Positions 7,190 through 18,400 are shown, counted from the stretch's first letter. The stretch: 23,724 nt of DNA from an uncultured Bacteroidota bacterium (GCA_937928385.1 CALEZD010000102.1:1-23724); one strand, 5' to 3'. Translations and numbers: made by a program. Notes: generated by a model from the sequence alone, not told the origin.

Positions 7190-10100
7190 ATGACAATTCA
7201 GCCAGGACAAATAATAAAGAATCTTATACCTACAGAACCTGTAGTTGTAACAAGAGTACAACCTTTAGGCACAAGCATTTCTATTAACTACACCGGCGTA
7301 AACACAAATCGGGCAAATTCAAAAGTAGTTTCTCAGACAGCCATTGACAATTTAATAATACTGGCAGACGAAGGAAACTTTAATTTCACCGGGGACCCGG
7401 TTAAGTTCTCCCTTTTTGCGGAAGCAGAAAGGATAAATACGGCCTATCAATTCGACCCTTTATTTGCGGTTAATTGTAGTATAGTAGACCCTTTACCTCA
7501 CCAGGTAGAAGCAGTATACAAGTTTCTGCTACCATTGCCTAAGATAAGATTCTTACTGGCAGATGATACAGGTGCCGGTAAAACAATTATGACAGGCTTG
7601 CTGATAAAGGAATTGATTATGCGTGGGCTTATTGAGCGTGTCTTAATTGTAACACCAGGCGGATTGACCAAGCAATGGCAAGAAGATGAGATGGGGTTGA
7701 AATTCAATCTACCTTTCACTTTAGTAAATAGAAGCCTGTTTTCGTCTGACCCAAACATCTTTCAAACTGCAAATAAGATAGTTACGTCTATCGACTTCAT
7801 ATCTCAAGAGGACGTGTTAAACGTAGTAGGCAACTCCCATTGGGACATAATTGTGTTTGACGAGTGTCATAAATTGTCTGCCTATGACTATGGTAACAAA
7901 GTTTATAAATCAAGAAGGTATGAAGCTGCACAAAAACTATCGCAACTTTGCGAACACATACTTTTACTGACTGCTACCCCACATAGAGGACGTACCGACA
8001 CGTTTAAAAAGCTTTTGCAGTTGCTTGACGAAGATATATTTGCTACAGAAGAACTGGCCTCTACTCGTGTAAAAGAGATGGAGCATGATAGTAGTAATAA
8101 GTTTTTCATCCGCAGGTTGAAAGAAGATATGAAGGACTGGAATGGTGCTCCTTTATATAAAAAGCGATTCACCCGAACCGTAACCTATGAATTAACTGCA
8201 GAAGAAAAAGAACTGTATGACGAAGTAACTAGGTACCTCACCAAGCGCAAAGAAGAGGCGAGCGAAACCAAAAACATACACGTTTCGTTAGCCCTTACTG
8301 TTATGCAACGAAGGTTGGTCAGTTCCATTTTTGCTATAAAAAACACCTTGTACAAAAGGTGGCAGGCTCTCCAGGGTATAGTAGATGAGTTAGCGAAGAA
8401 CCCAAACCTATGGACACAAAGGCACAAGCTGGACGGTTTTGATGTAAATGACATAGAAGACTACGATGAACTGGAAGATGAAGAAAGAGACTCATTGGAG
8501 AATATCCTTTCAGACCCACGAAAATTCAGGCTGTTTACCACAGCTAAAAGTATTAATGAGATTCGGGATGAAGCTAAAGAAGTCAAACGTCTGTATGAGA
8601 TGGCAGATGCTTTGTATCGCCGCTACCAAGAGGAACAGAAATACCGGGAACTTCAAAAACTACTTCGCGAACAGAATGTATTTGGCGGTGAAAAGCTTGT
8701 AATTTTTACCGAACATAAAGACACACTAATATATCTAGAAGAAAGGCTGGCGAAGAGTGGTGGATTCAAGGTAGTTACCATACATGGTGGGAAAAGTGTG
8801 GATGAAAGAAGGGAAGCGCAATGGCAGTTTGCAAACCCTGATACTCAAATACTGATTGCTACTGATGCAGCTGGCGAGGGTATTAACCTGCAATTCTGTC
8901 GTCTGCTTATAAACTGGGACATTCCTTGGAATCCTAACAGGCTGGAACAGCGCATGGGCCGTATACATAGATATGGGCAAAAACAGGACGTGCTTGTATT
9001 TAATATGGTTGCAGAGAACACCAGGGAAGGCCAGGTCTTATCAAGGTTGTTAGGCAAGCTGGATATTATACGGGAAAGTTTAGGGGACGACAGGGTATAT
9101 GATGTTATACAGGATGTAATGCAGAATGTAAGCATGAGCGACATTATCAATTCTGTATTTAATGGCGAGGACAACTCTTTCAACGACATTATTAACCAGG
9201 ACACTGAGATACTTAAACAACAGTTCTCTGATAGGATTAAAGAACAAAGGAATAGCCTTACCTATAGCAAAGTTGACTATAGGGACGCACGGATATTAAA
9301 GGAGAATTCAGACGAGAAAAGGCTCCAGCCTATTTATGTAAAGATGTTTTTTGAAAAGGCCTTTAAGGAACTCGGTGGGAGAATTGATACACACAACGAC
9401 CATATTTTCAGGGCAGCTCAATTACCTGATGCTATCACTACTATATTGCGCAACAATTATAATAAAATTTACGAACTATCGACTACATACTTCTGTTTCG
9501 ATAAGACCGAATTCCTGAAACAGCACCATGCTTCATCCTTCAAACACTTATATTTTCTAAATCCAGGCAATCCATTATTTGACAGCCTGATTAAAGTGGT
9601 CAGAAATCAATTCAGGGAGGAGATGCTGAAAGGAACTGTTTTGGTGTCTGCCGATGACAAACACGACTACTTTGCCTATTTCGTAAAATCCCAGATTGTT
9701 GATAACAGGCACTCGAAGAGTGATGAAAGCATTGCTGATGAACGTTTAATGATGGTTTATACTACAGCCGATGGAGACTTTAAAATTACCTCTCCTGCTA
9801 AGTTCATAGACCTTTACCCTCCGGCAGTATTCGCCAAACAGATAACCCCACCTGATGTAACTAACCAGGACGAGGTGATAAATTGGACATTTAGCAATGT
9901 AACTGAACTACAATTGCAGGATACAGAATTACATGCTACACAGGATGCTTTGAGAAGGCGTAGTTATTTGGAAACATCATTTACCCAAGTCATCTCAGAC
10001 ACTATTGCAGAAATAAACGACCTGCAAGGAAGAATAAGAACTGACAGCAAACTAAGTGAGAAGCTCGCACGTAAAGACGAAAGGCTGCAAGAACTTAAAA

Positions 10101-10609
10101 CCAAGAAAAAACAACGACTGGAAGAATTAGACCTGATGACACAACTCTCCCCCAAAGCGCCTGAGGTATTGGGATGCGCCTATGTAGTCCCTTTAACACA
10201 GGTAGAGTACGAAGGCAGTTATGGAATGAGCCGGGACGACGAGGCAGAGGCAATAGCCATGCAAGTAGCGATGGAATATGAAGAAGCACATGGATGGCAT
10301 CCTGAAGACGTTTCGGCAAATAATGAAGGTTATGACATCAGGAGCATTAACTCTGATGAAATGAAGCGGTATATTGAGGTGAAAGGACGTAGTGGGAATG
10401 ATGGCAGTGTCATGGTATCTGAAAATGAACTGAACAGGCTGGCCCAATTAGGTGATAGCGCATGGTTATACATAGTAATCAATTGTAAAGCCTCTCCTGA
10501 ATTATTTACAATCCATAATCCGGCGAAAAACCTCAACTTCCAAATAAAATCTAAAGGCGTACAATACTTTCTGCCTATGGCTGAATGGAAGTCCAAAACA
10601 AGTATTTAA
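7190..10609 (+). CDS. SF2/SNF2-type helicase-translocase with C-terminal DUF3883
   Basis: A 1,139-aa ATP-dependent DNA translocase or remodeller. The two RecA-like lobes are complete: Walker A DDTGAGKT (125-132), DECH (224-227), TATPHRG from 261, then in lobe two the VIFTEHKD strand, ATDAAGEGINLQ, and QRMGRIHRYGQ (587-597, arginine fingers). A charged coiled-coil stretch lies near 950-985. The last about 120 residues form a DUF3883 domain with GYDIRS followed by YIEVKGR, resembling the D-x(n)-E-x-K signature of PD-(D/E)xK nucleases. In DISARM-like and related defence arrays such SNF2-family proteins work with a methyltransferase. It sits between the MBL hydrolase (26 bp upstream) and the DUF262 gene (35 bp downstream) on the same strand, so one transcript is likely. 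It resembles DrmD in overall architecture, without proof of orthology. Confidence 0.9.
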   Translation: MTIQPGQIIKNLIPTEPVVVTRVQPLGTSISINYTGVNTNRANSKVVSQTAIDNLIILADEGNFNFTGDPVKFSLFAEAERINTAYQFDPLFAVNCSIVDPLPHQVEAVYKFLLPLPKIRFLLADDTGAGKTIMTGLLIKELIMRGLIERVLIVTPGGLTKQWQEDEMGLKFNLPFTLVNRSLFSSDPNIFQTANKIVTSIDFISQEDVLNVVGNSHWDIIVFDECHKLSAYDYGNKVYKSRRYEAAQKLSQLCEHILLLTATPHRGRTDTFKKLLQLLDEDIFATEELASTRVKEMEHDSSNKFFIRRLKEDMKDWNGAPLYKKRFTRTVTYELTAEEKELYDEVTRYLTKRKEEASETKNIHVSLALTVMQRRLVSSIFAIKNTLYKRWQALQGIVDELAKNPNLWTQRHKLDGFDVNDIEDYDELEDEERDSLENILSDPRKFRLFTTAKSINEIRDEAKEVKRLYEMADALYRRYQEEQKYRELQKLLREQNVFGGEKLVIFTEHKDTLIYLEERLAKSGGFKVVTIHGGKSVDERREAQWQFANPDTQILIATDAAGEGINLQFCRLLINWDIPWNPNRLEQRMGRIHRYGQKQDVLVFNMVAENTREGQVLSRLLGKLDIIRESLGDDRVYDVIQDVMQNVSMSDIINSVFNGEDNSFNDIINQDTEILKQQFSDRIKEQRNSLTYSKVDYRDARILKENSDEKRLQPIYVKMFFEKAFKELGGRIDTHNDHIFRAAQLPDAITTILRNNYNKIYELSTTYFCFDKTEFLKQHHASSFKHLYFLNPGNPLFDSLIKVVRNQFREEMLKGTVLVSADDKHDYFAYFVKSQIVDNRHSKSDESIADERLMMVYTTADGDFKITSPAKFIDLYPPAVFAKQITPPDVTNQDEVINWTFSNVTELQLQDTELHATQDALRRRSYLETSFTQVISDTIAEINDLQGRIRTDSKLSEKLARKDERLQELKTKKKQRLEELDLMTQLSPKAPEVLGCAYVVPLTQVEYEGSYGMSRDDEAEAIAMQVAMEYEEAHGWHPEDVSANNEGYDIRSINSDEMKRYIEVKGRSGNDGSVMVSENELNRLAQLGDSAWLYIVINCKASPELFTIHNPAKNLNFQIKSKGVQYFLPMAEWKSKTSI

Positions 10610-10644
10610 CTATTAGCTTATAAAAAGAACAACCGAGTAGTATC

Positions 10645-12309
10645 ATGAACAACCAAAGCGAAACCATTAGAAAATTTGTCTCTTACGTCAACAATCCTGC
10701 ACATTTAGGCGGATTTTGGCTCCCAAACATTCAAAGGGCTTTTGTATGGAATGAAACGCAAATTGAAAAACTATATGACTCAATTCTGCGAGAATACCCG
10801 ATTGGCACACTGATGATATGGAAAAACAAAAGTAACATCAGGATGCGCCGTTTTATTGAACACTGGAAGGATGGCCTTAATCTGCTTAACTTCTATGAAC
10901 CGAATAATACCAATGAAAAAATGCTGGTATTGGATGGGCAGCAACGTATGCAAAGTCTCTTTATTGGACTAAAAGGAAGCCACAATGGTAAGCAGCTTTA
11001 TATTGATATAATAGGGAAAGACATTAAAGCTACTGACGATAAAAAATATAGCTTCAAATTTTACAAAGATGCTCCGGGTTTTCCCTGGGTAAAGTTTTCT
11101 GAACTCGTATTCCCAGATAAGAAAACAAAGGAATTTAAGCAATATATCCTAAGTTCTGCAGACCGGGAATTAACCAACGATGAGGACGATTTAATTGACG
11201 ATACACTGGAGGTTATCCGTAGGGTATTCTGTACGGAGGAAAATATTCTTTATCAGGTTGTGGATAGTATTGATAGACATGAAACATATAGTGACGACGA
11301 CATTGTGGAGATATTTATCAGGGCAAACTCTGGGGGTACAAAATTGGACAAGTCAGACCTGCTATTTTCTCTATTGGTATCCTCTTGGGATGAAGCAGAC
11401 CAAAAAATGCAAGACTTATTGGATGAGATAAATACCAATGGTTTTGAGTATAACATGGATTTTATTTTAAAGACGTGTCTTGTGCTTTTTGGTAAAGGTG
11501 CGGCATATGGTGTAGATAAGTTTCGGGATGGTGACACGAAAAAGAAAATTGAGGATAACTGGAAGGCGATATCCGAAGCAATAAAAGATGTTAGGGACTT
11601 TGTCATTGGTAAAACATTCATCAAATCTGGCAGGATACTAACTTCCTATTTAGTACTTATTCCATTGATATACCTTCGTTACCATCATAAGGCCTCCTGG
11701 GATAAAGCTACACGCCTAAACGAATTTTTGATTCGCTCATTGATTGTTGGAGCATTTGGCGGTAGCCCGGATAGTTTAATTGACCGAATTATTAAGAAAA
11801 TAGACGATACCAAGGCTTTCAATGTCGATGATATGTATTCAGTTATTATTGATTCTGGACGTAACCTGCAACTAACCAAAGAAGGCCTCCTGGGTATCGG
11901 CTATGGAGACAGAAGGATACATTTACTCTTTAATCTGTGGTATAGCTTTAATTATGACGCAGCTTACCACCAAAACGAACCTCAAATAGACCATATTTTT
12001 GCACAGAGTGTATTAAAAGCGGTAAAAGTGGAAAACCCCGAAACAGGTAGGATGGTCATGAAGTACAGACAGGGAGACCGCAATGTATTGGCTAATACCA
12101 TGTTGTTAAGCAGAGGTGAAAACGGCCCAGGTGGCAAGTCAGACCAATCTCCGGAAAACTGGTTTACAGACAAAGACGATGCGTATCTTGACCTCCACTT
12201 GATACCCAAGGATAAAAACCTTTGGCAAATTGATAACTTTGAGCAATTTTTAAAGGCAAGGGAAGATTTAATAGTTGATAAATTCAAATATTTAATCAGC
12301 CAAGCATAA
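10645..12309 (+). CDS. DUF262 plus HNH (DUF1524-like) protein, GmrSD-type
   Basis: A 554-aa protein. The N-terminal DUF262 domain (ParB/sulfiredoxin-like nucleotide-binding fold) shows the diagnostic LDGQQRMQSLF with Asp97-Gly-Gln-Gln-Arg101, preceded by a QRAFVWNETQIEKLYDSI-type segment near 30-47. The C-terminal part carries IDHIFAQ (Asp449-His450) and later asparagines Asn480 and Asn484, which match the HNH-like pattern of DUF1524. Proteins combining these two domains include GmrSD-type restriction enzymes that cut modified DNA and use nucleotides. Here it lies in one operon with a DNA methyltransferase, 34 bp upstream of it, so it may read the host mark or its absence instead of phage base modification. 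The Pro often found after the DHI motif is replaced by Ala453, so nuclease activity should be considered probable but not certain. Confidence 0.88.
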   Translation: MNNQSETIRKFVSYVNNPAHLGGFWLPNIQRAFVWNETQIEKLYDSILREYPIGTLMIWKNKSNIRMRRFIEHWKDGLNLLNFYEPNNTNEKMLVLDGQQRMQSLFIGLKGSHNGKQLYIDIIGKDIKATDDKKYSFKFYKDAPGFPWVKFSELVFPDKKTKEFKQYILSSADRELTNDEDDLIDDTLEVIRRVFCTEENILYQVVDSIDRHETYSDDDIVEIFIRANSGGTKLDKSDLLFSLLVSSWDEADQKMQDLLDEINTNGFEYNMDFILKTCLVLFGKGAAYGVDKFRDGDTKKKIEDNWKAISEAIKDVRDFVIGKTFIKSGRILTSYLVLIPLIYLRYHHKASWDKATRLNEFLIRSLIVGAFGGSPDSLIDRIIKKIDDTKAFNVDDMYSVIIDSGRNLQLTKEGLLGIGYGDRRIHLLFNLWYSFNYDAAYHQNEPQIDHIFAQSVLKAVKVENPETGRMVMKYRQGDRNVLANTMLLSRGENGPGGKSDQSPENWFTDKDDAYLDLHLIPKDKNLWQIDNFEQFLKAREDLIVDKFKYLISQA

Positions 12310-12343
12310 ATAGTAGTTGCTGAATACTTGATAATATAACAAT

Positions 12344-15300
12344 ATGCCCCAACCCAAGAAGTTGATAGAAGTGGCCATGCCTGTGAAGGAGGTAAGTGCT
12401 GAAAGTGTACGTGATAAATCTATCAGGCATGGGCATATCTCTACACTCCACCTATGGTGGGCGCGTAGGCCTTTGCCGGTGTGTCGTGCTGTGGTTTTTG
12501 CCAGCCTGGTGCCCGACCCGTTGGATGAGCATTGCCCAACTGCTTTTAAAGAAGCAGTTGGCCTTCTATTGGGAAAAGATACCAACCCCGGAGACCCATA
12601 CAAGCCTTATGATGATATACCTTATACCTCTATAGTAGATAAGGTGGACGATAACCTGCGCAATAGGTTACTCATGTTCATTGGCAAATTCAGCGATGAA
12701 TACATTAAAAATGAAAAGCAAGGTAAAAGTACTGCTGCAGGCAAACAGCTAAGCGATGCCAGCCTGGTGAAGTGGGACAATAAGAACAACGAAGCTATAA
12801 TAGGCAAAGCCCGGAAACTGATATGGGTAGCACACAATGCTAAAACAAGTACGGCTGATGCCACTACCTTACTGAAGGACTTTGACAAACACCACAGAGC
12901 CATTAATGATGCTGAGCGTGCACTATACGAAACAAAGGACAGACATATAGCCACCGACGATGTACAGCAGAAAGAAGCAACCCTGCAACTGGCTATTAAT
13001 GCATTCCTCGAAAAGATGCCTAAAGTATTTGACCCTTTTGCAGGTGGTGGTGCTATACCCTTAGAGGCGGCACGCCTGGGCTGCAAAAGCTATGGGAACG
13101 ATATAAACCCCGTAGCGCACATCATACAAAAGGGCAGCCTGGAATTTCCGCAGAAATACGGTAAGCCTATTAGCTATACCAAGGAGGAATTTGTAAAACT
13201 ATACGGACGTGACGAACTGGTACGTTGGTGCAAGGAGCATAGCAAACATGCTGATGCTGACGGGTTGATTATAGATATACCTAACAGGCTGGCATTTGAT
13301 GTGGAATACTATGCTAAAAAACTACTTTCTATAGCTGAGCAGGAAGTAGGGCACTTGTACCCGGCAGATGAAAAAGGCAACAGGCCCATTGCATACTATT
13401 GGGCCAGAGTAGGTACTTGTAGTAATCCAAGCTGTAAAGCTGAAGTCCCCTTATTAAAAGGCTTTTACTTGGCAAATACCAAAACTAAACAAGTACACAT
13501 AAGACCAATAATTACTGGGAAAAAGATAGATTTCGAGGTTCATCAAGGAAAATTTGAAGCTGAACCATTTCTGCTTAAAGGTGCTATTTTGAAATGCCCA
13601 ATTTGCAGCAACATTACTGATGTAAAGACTCTTAAATCGCAATTTGTAAATCATACTACAAGTGAAAGGTTGGTTGCTGTAATTTATGATGGTAGTAAAA
13701 GTAAAGAATACAGATTGCCGACGGAGTACGAAGTTGGCATATTAAATAAGGTGCAAATAAACAATGATTGGTTTTACGAAAGCATGGATAACGGGAATTA
13801 CCGTGACCTAAAATTACCTAAGTGGGGTTTTACACTATGGAGAGATATGTACACGACAAGACAGCTAGCAGTATTAGACAAGCTAACTGAACTAACCGTT
13901 GGTATAAAGGATTTATTATCATCATTTTCGCTGGAGTATTCAAAAGCAATAATAACCTATCTATCTGTGTTAATAGACAGAGGGACAGCTATATCTACTT
14001 CTTTTGGCAGATGGGATGTTTCCAGAGAAGGGATTCAAACTCCATTTTCTAAGCAATCAATTCCTATGATTTTTGATTATCCAGAAGCAATTCTCCTGGG
14101 TTCAAAAATGGGAAGTCTAACCAATCAGTTGGACTGGATAATCCGATATATTGAATCAGAAAATTCAACTTCATTTTGGTCTGAATGCAACAATGCTTCA
14201 AGTGGTGAAAAGGAACAGTTTGCTAATAAGTCGATAACTGCAGTTGTTACAGACCCCCCTTACTATGATGCCATTGCTTATGCAGATTTATCAGACTTTT
14301 TTTATGTATGGTTAAAGAGAATGCTACGAGAATACTATCCCGGAAATTTCGCAACTCCTCAAACACCTAAAACAGATGAATGTACAGCCTTGAAACATCA
14401 TCACAATAATAACAAAGATGTTGCAATGCAACATTTTGAAAATAAACTGACCCAGATATTTGATGCCATTGAGCATCAGACATCTGATATTGTCAGTATT
14501 ATGTTCGCTCATCAAAGTACAAGTGCTTGGACGACATTATGTAATGCGGTTTTAAGAGCCAGAATGAACATTACTGGCAGTTGGCCAATAGATACAGAAA
14601 TGGCTAATCGCAGCTTAGGATTATCTAGTGCTGCATTGGAATCTTCAGTTACAGTGGCTTGCAGACCGTCTCAAAGAGTAGGGATAGCCGAATATAAGGA
14701 CATAAGAAGAGCTATTGAGATAAAAGTAACCGAAGAGGTGGATGAACTTTATAAATTAGGATTCCGTGGTGCAGATTTACTTACAGCATGTTTCGGCCAG
14801 GCGGTAAGCGTATTCGGTAAATATGAGAAAGTAGAGAAAGCAGACGGTACTGAAGTAACTGTTGCAGAACTCTTAGATATGGCCAAAGAGAGTGCCTTTA
14901 ATGCACTCCTAAAGGGTTTTGTTGGCGATGAGCCCACTAAATTCTATATTGGCTGGTTGCAGCTATACGGCTTTTCTGAGACTGACTTTGACGATGCCGC
15001 AAAACTTACACGTGTAGGGCTAAGTATCAATGTGCAGGATTTGTTTGCACAGCATATCTTTATAAAAAAAGGGAACAAGCAAACCCTGGCAGGTTATATA
15101 GACCGCAATCTAGCAAACAAAAAACTCGGAGAAACGGCAGATAGCTTGCTGATAGACAAAGCACACAAAGCTATGTACCTATACGACCTCAAAACAAAAA
15201 CAAAGAGAACAGATTTACTTCAATTTATAGCCCAGGCTGCGCCTGAGACTGAAAGCCCGATGTGGCGGGTACTCTCGTCTATAGCAGAGCTTACAAAGGG

Positions 15301-15412
15301 CTCAGCGGATGGGAATATAGCAGCAGAAATGCTGATAGTAAAAGATAACTTGGTGCGGGAGAGTAAAATGGCAGAAGCAGCGACAACTGTACAAACTAAA
15401 ATGGACATCTAA
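12344..15412 (+). CDS. DUF1156-containing DNA methyltransferase
   Basis: A 1,022-aa amino-methyltransferase (adenine-N6 or cytosine-N4). The N-terminus (about 1-60) is the DUF1156 signature with the HISTLHLWWARRP block. S-adenosylmethionine motif I is FDPFAGGGAIPLEAA (229-243) and catalytic motif IV is DPPYYD (637-642). Between them Cys359, Cys364, Cys418 and Cys421 (CX4C and CX2C) suggest a zinc ribbon, and the large insertion probably contains the target recognition part. By analogy with related systems it marks host DNA so that the operon's effectors spare it. The gene is compositionally mosaic: about 49% GC in sampled lines before 13440, 34% in 13441-14340 and 43% after 14760, so the central recognition region may have been exchanged. 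It ends 2 bp before the DUF499 gene. The reading frame is intact. Confidence 0.92.
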   Translation: MPQPKKLIEVAMPVKEVSAESVRDKSIRHGHISTLHLWWARRPLPVCRAVVFASLVPDPLDEHCPTAFKEAVGLLLGKDTNPGDPYKPYDDIPYTSIVDKVDDNLRNRLLMFIGKFSDEYIKNEKQGKSTAAGKQLSDASLVKWDNKNNEAIIGKARKLIWVAHNAKTSTADATTLLKDFDKHHRAINDAERALYETKDRHIATDDVQQKEATLQLAINAFLEKMPKVFDPFAGGGAIPLEAARLGCKSYGNDINPVAHIIQKGSLEFPQKYGKPISYTKEEFVKLYGRDELVRWCKEHSKHADADGLIIDIPNRLAFDVEYYAKKLLSIAEQEVGHLYPADEKGNRPIAYYWARVGTCSNPSCKAEVPLLKGFYLANTKTKQVHIRPIITGKKIDFEVHQGKFEAEPFLLKGAILKCPICSNITDVKTLKSQFVNHTTSERLVAVIYDGSKSKEYRLPTEYEVGILNKVQINNDWFYESMDNGNYRDLKLPKWGFTLWRDMYTTRQLAVLDKLTELTVGIKDLLSSFSLEYSKAIITYLSVLIDRGTAISTSFGRWDVSREGIQTPFSKQSIPMIFDYPEAILLGSKMGSLTNQLDWIIRYIESENSTSFWSECNNASSGEKEQFANKSITAVVTDPPYYDAIAYADLSDFFYVWLKRMLREYYPGNFATPQTPKTDECTALKHHHNNNKDVAMQHFENKLTQIFDAIEHQTSDIVSIMFAHQSTSAWTTLCNAVLRARMNITGSWPIDTEMANRSLGLSSAALESSVTVACRPSQRVGIAEYKDIRRAIEIKVTEEVDELYKLGFRGADLLTACFGQAVSVFGKYEKVEKADGTEVTVAELLDMAKESAFNALLKGFVGDEPTKFYIGWLQLYGFSETDFDDAAKLTRVGLSINVQDLFAQHIFIKKGNKQTLAGYIDRNLANKKLGETADSLLIDKAHKAMYLYDLKTKTKRTDLLQFIAQAAPETESPMWRVLSSIAELTKGSADGNIAAEMLIVKDNLVRESKMAEAATTVQTKMDI

Positions 15413-15414
15413 CC

Positions 15415-18400
15415 ATGGCAATTACACAATTTCAAAAAGACAATCTAAACAAAGGGCTGGGGCTGTTTATAGAAGCCATACGGTTTTACATAGTTGGCTT
15501 AATGGCCAAAGAATTTGGTGACACCTGGCCTGCAGATTTTGCAGAAGCACTTTCCCCTGTACAAAAAGGACATTGGGACGATGGCCTACGTAATGGAACT
15601 TCAGCAGAAAAACTGATAGACTTCCAATATCTGAAAAGCTTTACCATAAAGCATAAACACCTGCTGAAAGATGATTTTGGTCGGAAGTCTGGTAATGTAC
15701 CCAATCTTTTTGATGAGATTTACACTGTCCGCAACAGTGTAGCACACTACTCAGATGTTGAAGAAGATGATGCTACCAAAGCCTGGATTAACATGACAAG
15801 CATTGCCAAAACCCTTGGCATGGGTGAACTGGAAGAAGAACTGAGTAAACTGCGCAATGCAAAAGATGAGCAGGAACTAAAAACAACAGTAAACTCTACC
15901 ACGGCACAGCCCTGGTTTAGGGTAGTATCACCTCATTTAGATATACGCTCCGGCAGACTGGACGAGAGTGTGTTTGCTGCAAACCTGGCGGAGGTAGCTT
16001 TAGACAGGGGTAACTCTGTTTATAGTAACTCAGCATTATTCTTTTCTAAAACCTACGTTACCCAAGGTTTAAAGACAATTGCAAAAAGGGTAATTAAGGG
16101 ATTGAATGGAAATGAAGATGCTGAAAACCGGGTAATCAGTTTACAAACCGGTTTTGGCGGTGGTAAAACCCACACTTTGATAAGTCTCTTTCACCTGGCC
16201 AGGATGGGCAAAAAGGCAGAGAACAGCGCTGATACTGCTGACATCATAAAAGCAACAGGCATTCCTGAGTTTGACAGTGCTAACATTGCCGTATTCACTA
16301 ATACTACCAATGATGCTGCTACAGGCAGAACAACCGACGATGGCATACATATACATACTGTTTGGGGTGAATTAGCTTACCAATTAGGTGGCAAAGCAGC
16401 CTATGACATTATTAAGGCTAACGATGAGCAAAAAGTTGCTCCGGGTGGATTATTCAAGAAGGTATTAGAACACTGTAAGCCAGCCTTAGTATTGATAGAT
16501 GAGTTGGCTGATTATTGCGTAAAGGCCGGAGGTATAATGGTAGGTAAAACCAGCCTGGCAGACCAGACTATCAGCTTTATGCAGGAGCTAACAGAGGCTG
16601 TGGCAGGTACCAATAATTGTGTTGCGGTAATAACGCTTCCTGCAAGTCCGCAAGAGGTAGGGAATACCCCTGAAGCACAAGCGATACTATCAAGCCTCCA
16701 GAAACGTGTTAGTCGTGTAGGAGCAGACACTCAACCGGTAACAGATGATGAGATATTTGAAGTAATTCGCAGAAGGTTGTTTGATGACATAGCTAACGAT
16801 ACTGCCATTCAACTGGCTATTGCTGAATATGAATTGATGTACAACAGCATGGCTGGTGAATTGCCTTCTCAAGCTCACAAAGGTGATTATAAGAAGAGAA
16901 TGATGAAAGCCTATCCCTTCCATCCGGAATTGATAGATATATTCAGGATAAGATGGGCCAGCAATCATGATTTTCAGCGTACAAGAGGCGTACTAAGATT
17001 ATTAGCAGCCATTGTCAGCGACCTGTGGAAGAGACAACAGTCCTTACCGGGCGGCAACCTGTTAATTCATCCCTCAGACATCAATTTCAGTAACCTGGAT
17101 GCATTGAGTGGGCAACTGAAAAAGCTGGAAGGAAATGGTTACGATGCAGTAATCACAGCTGATGTTTCCGGCAGTTCTTCCAATGCATTCAAAATTGATA
17201 GCGATACAAAAGAATATGGAGACTGGTACCTTACACAAGGCATTTCAGCAGTGATACTAATGAATACATTGGGCAGCGATGGTGCCAATAAAGGAGTTAG
17301 TATTGCAGATATTAAGTTGCAGGTTTTAAAACCAAATGGATTTACACCTCATATGGTAAATTCTGCATTACAGAAACTGGAGGAAACTGCGCATTATCTA
17401 TATTATAGTACAACAGGACAAAGGAGATATTGGTTTCACACCAAACCCAATATCAATATCCTTATCAATCAGACAAAAGGTGATGTTAAACCTGTTGACA
17501 TAGAATCTGAAATAGTAAAGAGGCTGAGAGAACAAACCAACAATCTTCAACTCTTTGGCAGAGCCATAGTGGCACCGGATGATGATATTGCTGAACAACA
17601 GAAACCAACATTAGTTATTCTGAGCCCCAGATATTATGCTAATCCCGATAATGTAAATGGCAACACTAAGCCGGTAATAGAAAAACTGGCGTTAAAAAGA
17701 GGTAATAGTGACAGGATATATCGTAACACAATCCTCTTCCTTGTTTGTTCAGAAGTAGGATATAGCAGGCTACAGGCTGATGTAAGGGAATACCTGGCAT
17801 GTACAAAAATCAATGCTGATTACGGCAATCAGTTAGAAAAAGACCAAAAAGAAGATTTAAAACGCAAAATAGAGGACGCTCACAAACAGGTAAATCAATC
17901 ATTAGTTTCTGCATATAGCCTATTGATTAAGCACTCGGCTAAGAATGGTGTAGAATCCATAATTGCAAAGGAGTTCGCTCTGACAATAGAGCGACAGATA
18001 AATGACAACCTGCTTGAGTTATTGAAGAATGAAGAGTGGATGTTAGACTCTGTGGGTATCAATACGCTGAAGAAAAATGGTCTGCTACCTACTTCTGACA
18101 CCCCGGTCAAAGTGAAGGACATTTATGATGCATTTATCCGTTACGATGACAAACCGATGGTGAGAAATATTGATGCAGTACAACGAAGTATTGAAAGGTA
18201 TAACAACCAGGGTGAGTTTTGTGTTGCGGCTGGTGATGGAAAGAATTTTACGGAATATTATTACAAAAAGAACATACCATTCTTCAATGTTCAGGATGAG
18301 ACTTATTGGTTGATAGATAAATCAGAAGTTCCTATTGAACAACCTGTAGGTAGTAAATCAGCACCTGGCAGTACCGCAACCGGTCAGGCAGATGCAGCAA

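Noticed and set aside
12292..12603. 103-aa minus-strand open frame at the start of the methyltransferase
   Set aside because: It is antisense to the conserved DUF1156 N-terminus, with no motif or promoter of its own.
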